DNA from: Micromonospora_E sp048060115
GTDB taxonomy: Bacteria; Actinomycetota; Actinomycetes; Mycobacteriales; Micromonosporaceae
Reading direction: 5' to 3'
NCBI RefSeq assembly: GCF_048060115.1
Contig: NZ_JBHMIM010000003.1
Location: 133,254 to 197,253, forward strand
DNA length: 64,000 bases
The notes under the pieces are model-generated. The model had not been told where the DNA came from. It did no database searches and saw only the letters and a program-made list of their open reading frames with translations. This document shows positions 1 to 7,969 of the stretch, piece after piece; the first letter of the stretch is position 1; each line of letters opens with the position of its first letter. The position numbers and the translations under genes were made by a program.

Positions 1-71
1 AACTGCTCAGCGGTTGATGGATTTGAGCTGATGGCAGGCGAGCTGCACGGATCCCGCGTACATCTAGAGGA

Positions 72-704
72 ATGGAGAGAGCGTACCGGGATCGCGACGA
101 TGCAGGCGAGACGCTTGCCCGCGAGTTGGCGCAGCTGACCGGCCGGCCCGACATCACCGTACTGGGTCTGCTGCGCGGCGGCGCACCGGTCGCGGCGGTG
201 ATCGCCCGCCAGCTCGGCGTACGGTACGACGTCCTGGTCATCCGCAAGCTCGGGCTGCCGTCGGCACCGGAGGTCGCCTTCGGGGCGATCGGGCCTGGTG
301 GGGTACGCGTGTTGAACACCGAGGTCGCCCAGCGGCTCGATGCCGAGCAGATCGCGCAGGTCACCAGCGACGAGACCGCCGAGCTCCGCCGCCGTGAACA
401 GCGGCTGCGGGGCGGCCGTCCGCCGCTCGACCTGGCCGGACGAACCGCCGTGTTGGTCGACGACGGGTTGGCCACCGGGGCGACGGCACGAGCCGCGGTG
501 GCGGTGGCCCGAGGTCTGGGTGCCGCCCGGGTGATCCTGGCGGTACCGGTCGGCTCGGTCGAGGCGGTTGCCTCGCTGCGCGACGTCGTCGACGAGATCG
601 TCTGCCCACTGCGGCCGAACGACTTCCGAGCCGTGGGCCAGTACTACCTCGATTTTCACCAGATTTCCGACGATGAAGTGACCCGACTGCCTGTCGGCGG
701 GTGA
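72..704 (+). CDS. Phosphoribosyltransferase family protein
   Basis: 210 aa. The PRPP-binding loop is visible as VLVDDGLATGATA near residues 127-139, two acidic residues followed by a GxATGxT turn, which is the hallmark of type I phosphoribosyltransferases. An upstream region with LGLLRGGAPVA and a flexible central part fit the fold. The substrate base cannot be told from sequence; such stand-alone actinobacterial enzymes are usually annotated only by family. GGAATGGAGAG-like purine-rich sequence precedes and overlaps the ATG. The stop overlaps the longest form of the next frame, so the next gene is probably co-transcribed. Confidence 0.85.
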   Translation: MERAYRDRDDAGETLARELAQLTGRPDITVLGLLRGGAPVAAVIARQLGVRYDVLVIRKLGLPSAPEVAFGAIGPGGVRVLNTEVAQRLDAEQIAQVTSDETAELRRREQRLRGGRPPLDLAGRTAVLVDDGLATGATARAAVAVARGLGAARVILAVPVGSVEAVASLRDVVDEIVCPLRPNDFRAVGQYYLDFHQISDDEVTRLPVGG

Positions 705-730
705 AGACCGGAGCCGGTACCGTCGAACCC

Positions 731-1075
731 ATGCAGATGAACTGTCCCAAGTGTCACGGAGCCATGCGGCAGTACGAGCGCAGCGGTATCACTGTCGACC
801 AGTGCACCGAGTGTCGCGGAATCTTCCTCGACCGGGGCGAATTGGAGCGACTCCTCGACGCGGAGGCCGCCTGGAACGGCGGCCCTGGCGGCCAGCCCCA
901 GCAGGCACCGCGGCCGACCGCGCCCCCCACCGGCGGATATCCACCGCCGGCACACCAGCCGGGCTACCCGCCGGCACCGGGCTACCCGCCGGCACCGGCC
1001 TATGGGCACCATGGCTACCACGGGCACTACCGGAACAAGAAGCAGAAGAGCTTCCTGAACCAGCTCTTCGACTGA
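731..1075 (+). CDS. Zinc-ribbon (zf-TFIIB type) small protein
   Basis: 114 aa from the ATG at 731; a GTG at 701 would add ten residues that overlap the previous gene and look uncharged with meaning. The N-terminus carries CPKC and, about 20 residues later, CTEC followed by RGIFLDRGELERLL, the standard zf-TFIIB zinc ribbon. The C-terminal half is low complexity, with PGYPPA repeats then a His/Tyr/Lys-rich tail ending FLNQLFD. The ribbon should bind one zinc ion; the role is unknown, with no catalytic domain present. It lies convergent to dnaB. Confidence 0.8.
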   Translation: MQMNCPKCHGAMRQYERSGITVDQCTECRGIFLDRGELERLLDAEAAWNGGPGGQPQQAPRPTAPPTGGYPPPAHQPGYPPAPGYPPAPAYGHHGYHGHYRNKKQKSFLNQLFD

Positions 1076-1161
1076 CCCAGCCGCCTACCGGCTGGTCGAT
1101 CAACTGAGTCTCGGCTCGCTGTACTGGCCGGACATCGGTAGGGCGGCCAGCCAGCGGCGGA

Positions 1162-3453
1162 TCAGATCGCCATGTCGACGAACCGAGAAAGGTGGAGTTG
1201 CGCCGCGACGGTCACCGTGTCGGTCGGACCGTTCCGGTGCTTCGCGACGATGAAGTCCGCCTCCCCCGCCCGGGGAGACTCCTTGTCGTAGTAGTCGTCC
1301 CGGTGCAGCAGGATCACCACATCGGCGTCCTGCTCGATCGATCCCGACTCACGCAGGTCGGACAGTTGCGGTCGCTTGTCGGTGCGTTGCTCCGGACCAC
1401 GGTTCAGCTGGCTGACCGCGATGACCGGGCACTCGACCTCCTTGGCCAGCAGCTTGAGCCCTCGGGACAGCTCAGCGACCTCCTGCTGACGGCTCTCGGT
1501 CCGCTTCGGCGAGCTCATCAGCTGCATGTAGTCCACAACGATCAACTTCAGGTCGTGCCGTTGGCGCAACCGCCGAGCCTTCGCCCGGATCTCCATCAGG
1601 TTCATGTTGGGCGTGTCGTCGACGAAGAGCGGAGCCTCGCTGATCTCGCCCATCCGCCGGGCGAGTTTGGTCCAGTCGTCGTCGGAGAGCTGACCCGAGC
1701 GCAGTACGTGCAGCGGGACCTTCGCCTCGGCCGACAGCAGCCGCATGACGATCTCCACCTTGCTCATTTCCAGCGAGAAGATCGCACTGGCACAGCCGGC
1801 TCGGATCGCCGCGTTGCGGGCGAAGTCCATCGACGCGGTGGAGTTGTGCGTCGGGGTCATCGACCGACCGGCCAGGAAGAGGTGGTCGGCGCTGTCCACC
1901 GTCACGCAGCGCACCGGGACGCTGCGCACCGGTCGGACCGTGGTGACGTACCGCTGCTGCTGCCCGGGGCCGGCCTGAATCGCCACGGTGTACACCGTGG
2001 GCGGAGCGGTCATCCGGCCCTGGACGGTCGCGGCCGAGATGGTGCAGTGGTAACCCAGGCTCGCCACCAGCTCCCGAACCGTGTCGGCCAGCCGTCGGGA
2101 GGTGGCGCGGTACTCGACGAGCCCGCCGGCACGCGGCGTACCGGCGCTGTCGAGCAGCCCGGCCAGCAACGCCCGACGCTGCTGCTCGGATCCACGCAGG
2201 TAGGCCGCCGGGATTCGCCGGTCATCATTGTCGTCGCCGTCGAGGGCCCGGTCGCCGGTGGCGAGCTCGACCCCCATCTCGTACGGCGGAACCGGCAGGT
2301 CGTCGCGGTCGGGCAGCGCCAGCGGGCGGCAGTTGGTGACCACGACGCTGGGCTCACCGCCGGCGCCGAGCACCTCGACGATCTGCTCGGTGGTGAGCAC
2401 CTCGGTCGGTGCGCCCGCGGTCGGATCGGTCCAGTTGCCGGCGGCCGCGGCGGAGGGTCCGGCACCGGAAAGGGCCATCGCCACCGGTTGGCGGGTCACC
2501 TGCCACAGGTGGTCGGCGTCGGCGACGATCGTCGAATCGTCGGAGAACTCCACCTGGTACGACCGGCCGCCGAGGAGGATGCCGGAGGTACCGACGACGG
2601 TCGTCGGCCGTCCGTCCGCACCCAGCAACTGGTCGCCGATGGTGACTTCGCCCATGGTCGTCCAGCCCGCCGGAGTGGGCAGCGGGGTGTCCAGCGCCAG
2701 CGCCTTGCCCAGACCGGGCCGTCCGGCGACGATGATCAGCTGCCCGGGGTGCAGACCGTTGAGTAGCCGGTCGAGATCGGTGAACCCGGTCGGCACTCCG
2801 GTCATGACGCCGCCCTGGGCGCCCACCGCCTCGATCTCGTCGAGTGTCGGCTGCAGCATGTCGGCGAGGACGGCGAAGTCCTCACTCACCCGCCGCTCGG
2901 TGACGTCGTAGATCGCTTGCTGGGCCAGGTCGACGACGTCGTCGATGTCCCGGCCGCCACCGGCCGCGGATCCGTAGCCCAGCTGGACGATCTTGGTGCC
3001 GGCGTTGACGAGTCGACGCAGCACCGCGCGTTCGGCCACGATGCGCGCGTAGTACGACGCGTTGGCTGCGGTCGGCACGCTGGCGATCAGCGTATGCAGG
3101 TACGGGGCACCGCCGACCCGGCCGAGGTCGCCCGAGTCGGCGAGTGCGGCGGAGACGGTGATCGCGTCGGCCGGCTCACCCCGACCGTAGAGGTCGAGCA
3201 CGATGTCGAAAATCGTCGCGTGGATCGGGCGGTAGAAGTCGTGCGACTTGAGGATCTCGACGACGTCGGCGATCGCGTCCTTGGACAGCAGCATCCCACC
3301 GAGCACGCACTGCTCGGCGGCGATGTCCTGCGGGGGAGTGCGGTCGAACTGGCCGCCGCCGCCCGCTGGTCCGGGTGGCTGGGCCGGGGGTTTGGGTGGG
3401 CCGGCGGGTCGCGGCGGCCGGGAGTCGGCCTGCAGATCATCCGTGATGGACAT
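1162..3453 (-). CDS. dnaB: Replicative DNA helicase DnaB, intein-containing precursor
   Basis: 763-aa precursor: N-extein 1-250, intein 251-537, C-extein 538-763. The 476-aa mature protein is the hexameric 5'-3' fork helicase. The N-terminal domain (AAEQCVLGGMLL, GAPYLHTLI) and RecA-like core (IFSLEMS, VDYMQLM Walker B, SQLNRGPEQR, RESGSIEQDADVV) are typical. The Walker A loop GRPGLGK-S is split by the intein, so the helicase is inactive until splicing. The start at 3453 is chosen for a strong GAAGGGGGG ribosome site and because homologues begin here; the open frame up to 3759 has no family similarity. The proline-rich stretch at residues 12-34 is a lineage feature. Confidence 0.95.
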   Translation of the reverse strand: MSITDDLQADSRPPRPAGPPKPPAQPPGPAGGGGQFDRTPPQDIAAEQCVLGGMLLSKDAIADVVEILKSHDFYRPIHATIFDIVLDLYGRGEPADAITVSAALADSGDLGRVGGAPYLHTLIASVPTAANASYYARIVAERAVLRRLVNAGTKIVQLGYGSAAGGGRDIDDVVDLAQQAIYDVTERRVSEDFAVLADMLQPTLDEIEAVGAQGGVMTGVPTGFTDLDRLLNGLHPGQLIIVAGRPGLGKALALDTPLPTPAGWTTMGEVTIGDQLLGADGRPTTVVGTSGILLGGRSYQVEFSDDSTIVADADHLWQVTRQPVAMALSGAGPSAAAAGNWTDPTAGAPTEVLTTEQIVEVLGAGGEPSVVVTNCRPLALPDRDDLPVPPYEMGVELATGDRALDGDDNDDRRIPAAYLRGSEQQRRALLAGLLDSAGTPRAGGLVEYRATSRRLADTVRELVASLGYHCTISAATVQGRMTAPPTVYTVAIQAGPGQQQRYVTTVRPVRSVPVRCVTVDSADHLFLAGRSMTPTHNSTASMDFARNAAIRAGCASAIFSLEMSKVEIVMRLLSAEAKVPLHVLRSGQLSDDDWTKLARRMGEISEAPLFVDDTPNMNLMEIRAKARRLRQRHDLKLIVVDYMQLMSSPKRTESRQQEVAELSRGLKLLAKEVECPVIAVSQLNRGPEQRTDKRPQLSDLRESGSIEQDADVVILLHRDDYYDKESPRAGEADFIVAKHRNGPTDTVTVAAQLHLSRFVDMAI
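1843..2703 (-). mobile_element. DnaB intein, class 3 type, degenerate homing endonuclease
   Basis: 287 aa inserted between Lys250 and Ser538 of the precursor, inside the P-loop. It begins with Ala (ALALDTPLPTP), not Cys or Ser, so the usual class 1 first step is impossible. It has the three residues of the class 3 WCT signature: Trp67 in block B (DADHLW), Cys266 in block F (VPVRCVTVD) and Thr285 before the terminal His-Asn in block G (TPTHN), with Ser as +1 residue. This is the arrangement described for the mycobacteriophage Bethlehem DnaB intein. The one recognisable endonuclease motif reads LLAGLLDSAG, with Ala where LAGLIDADG enzymes have the catalytic acid; the region also has low-complexity inserts, so the nuclease is probably dead. 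Confidence 0.9.
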
Positions 3454-3877
3454 CCGGCCCCCCTTCGCTACGTCACCACCCGCTAGTGAACTGCTCGGGT
3501 ACGACATCGTCTGCTGTTCGTCGGCGTCTCGCCGGCTGCCACGCCGCAGGCGTCGGCGACCGGGGGCGTCGCATCTGTGCGGGAGGGCTCCGGGAAACGA
3601 TACGGACTCCGGGCGGCAGCCCCAAACGGGCCTGTTGATGAACCTCGGGACAAGCTGTGGATAGCGGGCCACAGCCTGTGCACAAGGTTGTGCACAGCCT
3701 GTGGATAACTCAGGCCGATTCTGGGGACAGCACGTCTGAGCTGCAGCAACTCTGTCCACATCCAGTGGACAAAAGTCCGTGCCGGGCTGCAGGCCCGGCT
3801 ACCGGCTACTATCAGCGGTAACTGATTCGCCGGTTCAGCCGATCACGGCTCGACAGCGAGGGAGCGAGGCTCCGGCG
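3454..3877. other. dnaB / membrane-protein divergent intergenic region with DnaA-box-like sites
   Basis: No gene supported. It holds DnaA-box-like nonamers TGTGGATAG (3656-3664), TGTGGATAA (3700-3708, perfect consensus) and CTGTCCACA (3752-3760), plus a dyad with arms CTGTGCACAA / TTGTGCACAG at 3676-3697. Both divergent promoters should lie here; I could not pick unambiguous -35/-10 pairs. Confidence 0.6.
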
Positions 3878-5785
3878 GTGGACTACCGGGACTGGGAGTA
3901 CGACGACCGCCCTTCACGTGAGCGGCGGCCGGCTACTCGCTGGCCCGATGACCGCGATCCTGGCTCGGACGAGCCGTCCCGTTACCCACAGTATCCGGAT
4001 CCGGTCGGCTACGACGGACCGTCGCGGCGCCGGCGTCGCGACGACGGTGCGGCACCGTCCGCCGGGTCGAGGGCGTCCGACCCACCGGTCTCGCCGGCTG
4101 GCCCGAGCGGTCGCGCCGGACGGCACCGCGACCAGTCATGGCAGATTCCTGAGCAGCCGGCACGCGGCCGGCGCGGCTCCCGTGGTTCCGCCGCCGATCC
4201 GCGGTCCGGTGACGACTCGGCCTACCCCACCAGTGGCAGTCGGCGGGCCATCGAGGGCCGCCCCGGCGGCCGACGCCGGGCCGCCGAGGAACCGGTCTCG
4301 GGTGATCCCTACTCCGGGGAGCCGACCTCCAGCCGGCCGTACTCCAGCCGGCCGCACTCCGATGAACCGGTCTCCGGAACCCCGACGTCGGGCGGCCGAC
4401 GCGGTTGGGAACGCGACGTCCCCAGCAGCGGCGCCGGTCCGGCAACCTGGTCGAGCCCGCCGGCGAGGTGGTCGGAGGTGCCCGCCGAGCAGGTCGACCC
4501 GTGGCGGGACGACGGTCGACCCGGCCGCCGGCGGGCGCGCGATCCCGGGGAGCCGGACGACACCCGACGCCCGAGCCGACGACGCAGAGCCGACGACGAC
4601 GGACGCCGGTACGAGCCGGACTTCACCTCGGAGTGGCTTCGGGACGACCCGCCCGCTGCGGCGGGCGGCGGCACCGACCGCCGTCCGGGCTCCCGGCGGC
4701 GAGCCATCGGTGGGTCCGCCGGCAGCGGTGCCGACCTCACCGGCGGGTGGAGTCGTGGGTCGGACTACACCGGCGAGTGGAGCCGAGAGTCCGACTACAC
4801 CGGCGAGTGGAGCCGAGAGTCCGACTACACGGAAGGTTGGCAGCGGGAGGACACCAGGTCAGGGCGGCGTACCCGGGCAGCTCGACGGGAGCTGGAAGCC
4901 TCCCGTCGGGAGCTAGATGCGCCACGCCGGGAGCCGTCCGCCGACACCGGTACGTGGACGCGCGCCCCACGCGCCATCGGCGCGGGCCCGGAGGCGCCAC
5001 GGACCGGCGCGACCGGCCGACCGGCCGACCGCGAGAGGTACGGACCGGAGCCGGCAAACGGTTGGCGGGGCGTCAGCGACTACACCGGCCAGTGGCATCG
5101 GGGCGACGATCCGGAAAGTTGGCCCGCCGGCAGCCGGACCGGAGCACGCAAGAGGCTGGCGGCCGACATCGCCGGGCCGGACGAGGTTCTCCCGCCGGTC
5201 GATCCGTGGCCGTCGGCGCAACCCGGCCGCGAAGGCACCTTCTGGTCAGGGACCCGGCTCGCGGCGGACGACCCGAGGTGGGTGGAGACCCCGCTGTCCG
5301 CGCCACGGTCACCGATGGCGTTACCGAGTGCGCCGCGGTCCCGGGCCGACCCGGAGCCACGGTCCCGGCCACGCTACGAGCCGCCGTCGCAGCGGCGGCT
5401 GACGTACCGGATCGACGACGAGCTGATCGACGCCGATCAGGGCGGCTACCTGTCGTCGTTGCTCTACACGGCGGCCTGGTACGCCCTTCCAGTGGTGGCG
5501 TTCCTCATCTGGAGCCTGACGCTGGACGGCACCCCCGCCACCAACGACTGCGTACTCGGAGTGGACGGCGACTGTCTTTCCGCCCGCGAGCAGGCGATCA
5601 GTTCGCTGATCGCCGCCGCGCCCGCCTTCGCCTACGCGTTGATGATCTCGCTGGTCCTGGCGGTGTTGATCCGCTGGGTGAGCGGCACCTGGCGCGCGTC
5701 CAGCGCCGGCCTGGCAGCGGCGGTCATCGGCGGCGGCATGTCGCAGGTCTTGGCCAGCGCCATCACCGGCCAGCCCATCGGCTGA
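3878..5785 (+). CDS. Repeat-rich, Arg/Pro/Ser-rich protein with three C-terminal membrane segments
   Basis: 635 aa from a GTG preceded by GGAGCGAGG. Residues 1-500 are disordered and rich in Arg, Pro, Ser, Asp and Gly. Three ten-residue repeats of the type SDYTGEWSRE occur near residues 294-320 (30-bp DNA period at 4761-4850), and a fourth diverged copy (SDYTGQWHRG) near 400. The C-terminal ~110 residues hold three hydrophobic segments (about 526-549, 574-601, 608-631), with a loop containing two cysteines (NDCVLGVDGDCLS) between the first two that may form a disulfide. No family recognised. The long charged cytoplasmic tail with Tyr/Trp repeats suggests a scaffold, but this is a guess. Confidence 0.7.
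   Translation: MDYRDWEYDDRPSRERRPATRWPDDRDPGSDEPSRYPQYPDPVGYDGPSRRRRRDDGAAPSAGSRASDPPVSPAGPSGRAGRHRDQSWQIPEQPARGRRGSRGSAADPRSGDDSAYPTSGSRRAIEGRPGGRRRAAEEPVSGDPYSGEPTSSRPYSSRPHSDEPVSGTPTSGGRRGWERDVPSSGAGPATWSSPPARWSEVPAEQVDPWRDDGRPGRRRARDPGEPDDTRRPSRRRRADDDGRRYEPDFTSEWLRDDPPAAAGGGTDRRPGSRRRAIGGSAGSGADLTGGWSRGSDYTGEWSRESDYTGEWSRESDYTEGWQREDTRSGRRTRAARRELEASRRELDAPRREPSADTGTWTRAPRAIGAGPEAPRTGATGRPADRERYGPEPANGWRGVSDYTGQWHRGDDPESWPAGSRTGARKRLAADIAGPDEVLPPVDPWPSAQPGREGTFWSGTRLAADDPRWVETPLSAPRSPMALPSAPRSRADPEPRSRPRYEPPSQRRLTYRIDDELIDADQGGYLSSLLYTAAWYALPVVAFLIWSLTLDGTPATNDCVLGVDGDCLSAREQAISSLIAAAPAFAYALMISLVLAVLIRWVSGTWRASSAGLAAAVIGGGMSQVLASAITGQPIG
4761..4850 (+). repeat. 30-bp tandem repeat, three copies, inside a coding region
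   Basis: Units start at 4761, 4791 and 4821 and encode SDYTGEWSRE with small changes; the third copy degenerates at its end (TEGWQRED). The period is a multiple of three, so copy-number change would keep the frame. Confidence 0.85.
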
Positions 5786-5848
5786 CGGTCCAGAACAGCC
5801 ACCTGTTCGTGCTGTTCACGGTGTGCGCGATGCTCGTACCATCGGCCG

Positions 5849-7090
5849 GTGCACAGCAGAGACCGGACAACCACGCGCGCCGCCGCCGGGCTGCTGCTCG
5901 CAGCCCTGCTCGCCGGCTGCGGCAGTAGCGGTGGCGACGTCGTCGTCGAGGACCCGGACCGGGCTGCGGCGACAACGCCGGCTGCGTCCGCGCCGGTTCC
6001 CGCCACCGAGGCCGCGCCGTCCGGGGACTCCGGGCTCGGGCCGGCCCCGCGCCCGGACGGTGCCGCCGCACCGGGCGACGCCGGTGGCACGCCGTCGGGT
6101 GACCCGGCCGGCAATCCCGACGGCGCGGCGGAGGTGCCGGCGCAGGCCCGTGCGGTGGACACCAGCCGGCCGACCCGCACGGTCGGCGACGGTACGCCGG
6201 CCAGTTGCACCTCTGACGCGGTGGTCGCGGCGGTGGCCGCAGGCGGGATCATCACCTTCTCCTGCGGTCCGGCGCCGGTAGTGATCACGATGAAGCGGAC
6301 GGCAAAGATCCGTAACGCGGCAGCCCGGCAGGTGGTCCTCGACGGCGGCGGCCGGGTCACCCTCAGCGGCGGTGGCGAGCGCCGCATCCTGTACATGAAC
6401 ACCTGCGACGAGGCGCAGGGCTGGACGACTTCGCACTGCAACGATCAGGACCATCCCGAATTGGTGGTCCAGAACCTGACGTTCGCCGACGGTGATGCCA
6501 CCGGCGAGCAGACCGACGGCGGTGGGGGTGGCGCCATCTTCGTCCGGGGTGGGCAGTTCCGCGTCGTCGACAGCCGGTTCGTCCGTAACCGGTGTGACGC
6601 GACCGGCCCGGACCTGGGCGGGGCGGCGATTCGGGTGCTGGACCAGTGGCAGGACCAGCCGGTGTACGTGGTGCGGAGCACTTTCGGCGGGGCGCCGGGC
6701 GATGGCGGGGTCTGCGCCAACGGCGGTGCGCTGAGCAGCATCGGGGTGTCCTGGACGGTGCTCAACAGCGTGCTGACCCACAACTCGGCGATCGGGCACG
6801 GCGCCAACCCGGCCAAACCAGGTACACCCGGCGGCGGCAGTGGCGGCGCGATCTACGCGGACGGCAATCTTTTCCGTATCACCGTCGCCGGCAGCCTCAT
6901 CGAGGACAACGAGGCGAGGGAGGGCGGCGGAGCGATCTTCTTTGTCAGCAACGACCGGTCCGGCACCTTGGAACTGACCAACTCGGTGCTGCGTCGCAAC
7001 ACCAGCCAGGGCTTCGCCACCGCCGGCTACCCCGGGATCTTCTACCTCGGTGCGGGGGAACCGGTGGTGGTCTCCAGCACGCTGCGCTGA
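5849..7090 (+). CDS. Secreted lipoprotein with right-handed parallel beta-helix
   Basis: 413 aa, GTG start. A lipoprotein signal peptide ends in the lipobox LLAGC (Cys about residue 26), followed by a Pro/Ala/Gly-rich linker to about residue 110. The rest shows the glycine- and asparagine-rich pattern of polymorphic beta-helix repeats: GGGGGAIFVRGGQFRVVDSR, GGSGGAIYADGNLFRI, EGGGAIFF, each followed by short hydrophobic strands and N-x-S turns. Such proteins are anchored outside the membrane; some are polysaccharide lyases, but no catalytic motif is evident. It is monocistronic, ending just before a long perfect palindrome. Confidence 0.8.
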   Translation: MHSRDRTTTRAAAGLLLAALLAGCGSSGGDVVVEDPDRAAATTPAASAPVPATEAAPSGDSGLGPAPRPDGAAAPGDAGGTPSGDPAGNPDGAAEVPAQARAVDTSRPTRTVGDGTPASCTSDAVVAAVAAGGIITFSCGPAPVVITMKRTAKIRNAAARQVVLDGGGRVTLSGGGERRILYMNTCDEAQGWTTSHCNDQDHPELVVQNLTFADGDATGEQTDGGGGGAIFVRGGQFRVVDSRFVRNRCDATGPDLGGAAIRVLDQWQDQPVYVVRSTFGGAPGDGGVCANGGALSSIGVSWTVLNSVLTHNSAIGHGANPAKPGTPGGGSGGAIYADGNLFRITVAGSLIEDNEAREGGGAIFFVSNDRSGTLELTNSVLRRNTSQGFATAGYPGIFYLGAGEPVVVSSTLR

Positions 7091-7154
7091 CCCACGGGCG
7101 GGCAGCCGCACGGGCTGGGCCCTACCTCGGTCGGGTCAGCAGCCGGCTACGTCT

Positions 7155-7208
7155 CACGACAGTCGGGCGGGCCGCACCGAATTCGGTGCGGCCCGCCCGA
7201 CTGTCGTG
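7155..7208. terminator. Perfect 54-bp palindrome, bidirectional terminator
   Basis: Two perfectly matched 27-base arms centred on GAATTC between convergent genes (beta-helix lipoprotein and rplI). There is no T-run on either side, as is usual for high-GC actinobacterial terminators. Confidence 0.85.
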
Positions 7209-7224
7209 CTCGCGGCGGTCGACC

Positions 7225-7674
7225 TTACTTGGCCTGAAGCACGCTGAGGTCGAACTTGGCGGTGACGTCCGGGTGCAGCTTGACCTTCACCGGGTAGGTG
7301 CCGACCGACTTGATGTGGCCGGGCAGTTCGAGCCGGCGTCGATCCAGGGCCGGGCCTCCGGCGGTCCGGACAGCGTCGGCGACCTCGGAGGGGGTCACCG
7401 AGCCGAACAGCCGGCCGCCTTCGCCGGCCCGGGCCGTCAGCGTGACCTTGAGGTGCTCCAGCTGACCCTTGACCTCGTTGGCGTGTCCGAGGTCGCGGAT
7501 CTCCCGTGCGGAGCGGGCCCGCTTGATCGAGCTGACCTGCTTCTCGGCGCCCTTGGTCCAGGTGATCGCGAATCCCTGGGGAAGCAGGTAGTTACGGCCG
7601 TAGCCGTTCTTTACCTCGAGAACGTCCCCGGGAGAGCCGAGCCCAGACACCTCCTGAGTAAGGATGATCTTCAT
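7225..7674 (-). CDS. rplI: 50S ribosomal protein L9
   Basis: 149 aa, the usual length. It starts MKIILTQEV and carries the L9 signature G-xx-GDVLEVKNGYGRNYLLPQGFA at residues 13-35, a central helix, and a C-terminal domain with GRLFGSVTPSEVADAV. L9 binds 23S rRNA near the L1 stalk and limits frame slippage. It is the last gene of rpsF-ssb-rpsR-rplI, 14 bp after rpsR, with a GGAGG ribosome site. The palindrome at 7155-7208 ends the operon. Confidence 0.97.
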   Translation of the reverse strand: MKIILTQEVSGLGSPGDVLEVKNGYGRNYLLPQGFAITWTKGAEKQVSSIKRARSAREIRDLGHANEVKGQLEHLKVTLTARAGEGGRLFGSVTPSEVADAVRTAGGPALDRRRLELPGHIKSVGTYPVKVKLHPDVTAKFDLSVLQAK

Positions 7675-7688
7675 TTGGGTGCCTCCGC

Positions 7689-7928
7689 TCAGCGAGCCGT
7701 GGTGGTGTACGGCAGGAGCGCCATCTCGCGGGCGTTCTTGACCGCACGGGCGATCTGCCGCTGCTGCTGGGAGGTTACTCCGGTCACCCGCCGCGCGCGG
7801 ATCTTGCCGCGGTCGGAGATGAACTTGCGCAGCAGCGCGGTGTCCTTGTAATCGATATAGGTGATCCCGTCCTTGTCTAGCGGGTTCACCTTCTTCTTCG
7901 GCTTGCGAAGTGCCGCAGCCTTGGCCAT
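7689..7928 (-). CDS. rpsR: 30S ribosomal protein S18
   Basis: 79 aa, start at 7928 with AGGAGCAAGGTCA upstream; the longer open frame to 8045 runs into ssb and is not used. Core motif IDYKDTALLRKFISDRGKI followed by RRVTGV and QQQRQIARAVKNAREMALLPY is standard S18. No CxxC zinc motif at the N-terminus, so this is the zinc-independent (C-minus) form by sequence. S18 pairs with S6 on the 30S platform; rpsF is in the same operon. Confidence 0.97.
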   Translation of the reverse strand: MAKAAALRKPKKKVNPLDKDGITYIDYKDTALLRKFISDRGKIRARRVTGVTSQQQRQIARAVKNAREMALLPYTTTAR

Positions 7929-7969
7929 TGACCTTGCTCCTGGTTTGCGATCACGGGCGTTGCTAGCCA

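Noticed and set aside
1192..2766. 524-codon plus-strand frame opposite dnaB
   Set aside because: Follows the dnaB codon pattern in reverse; no domain.
3454..3759. N-terminal extension of dnaB
   Set aside because: No homologue has it and a strong ribosome site precedes 3453; it also covers DnaA boxes.
4761..4850. CRISPR-like short repeats
   Set aside because: No spacers; in-frame coding tandem repeats. Same for 20201-20270 and 63931-64000.
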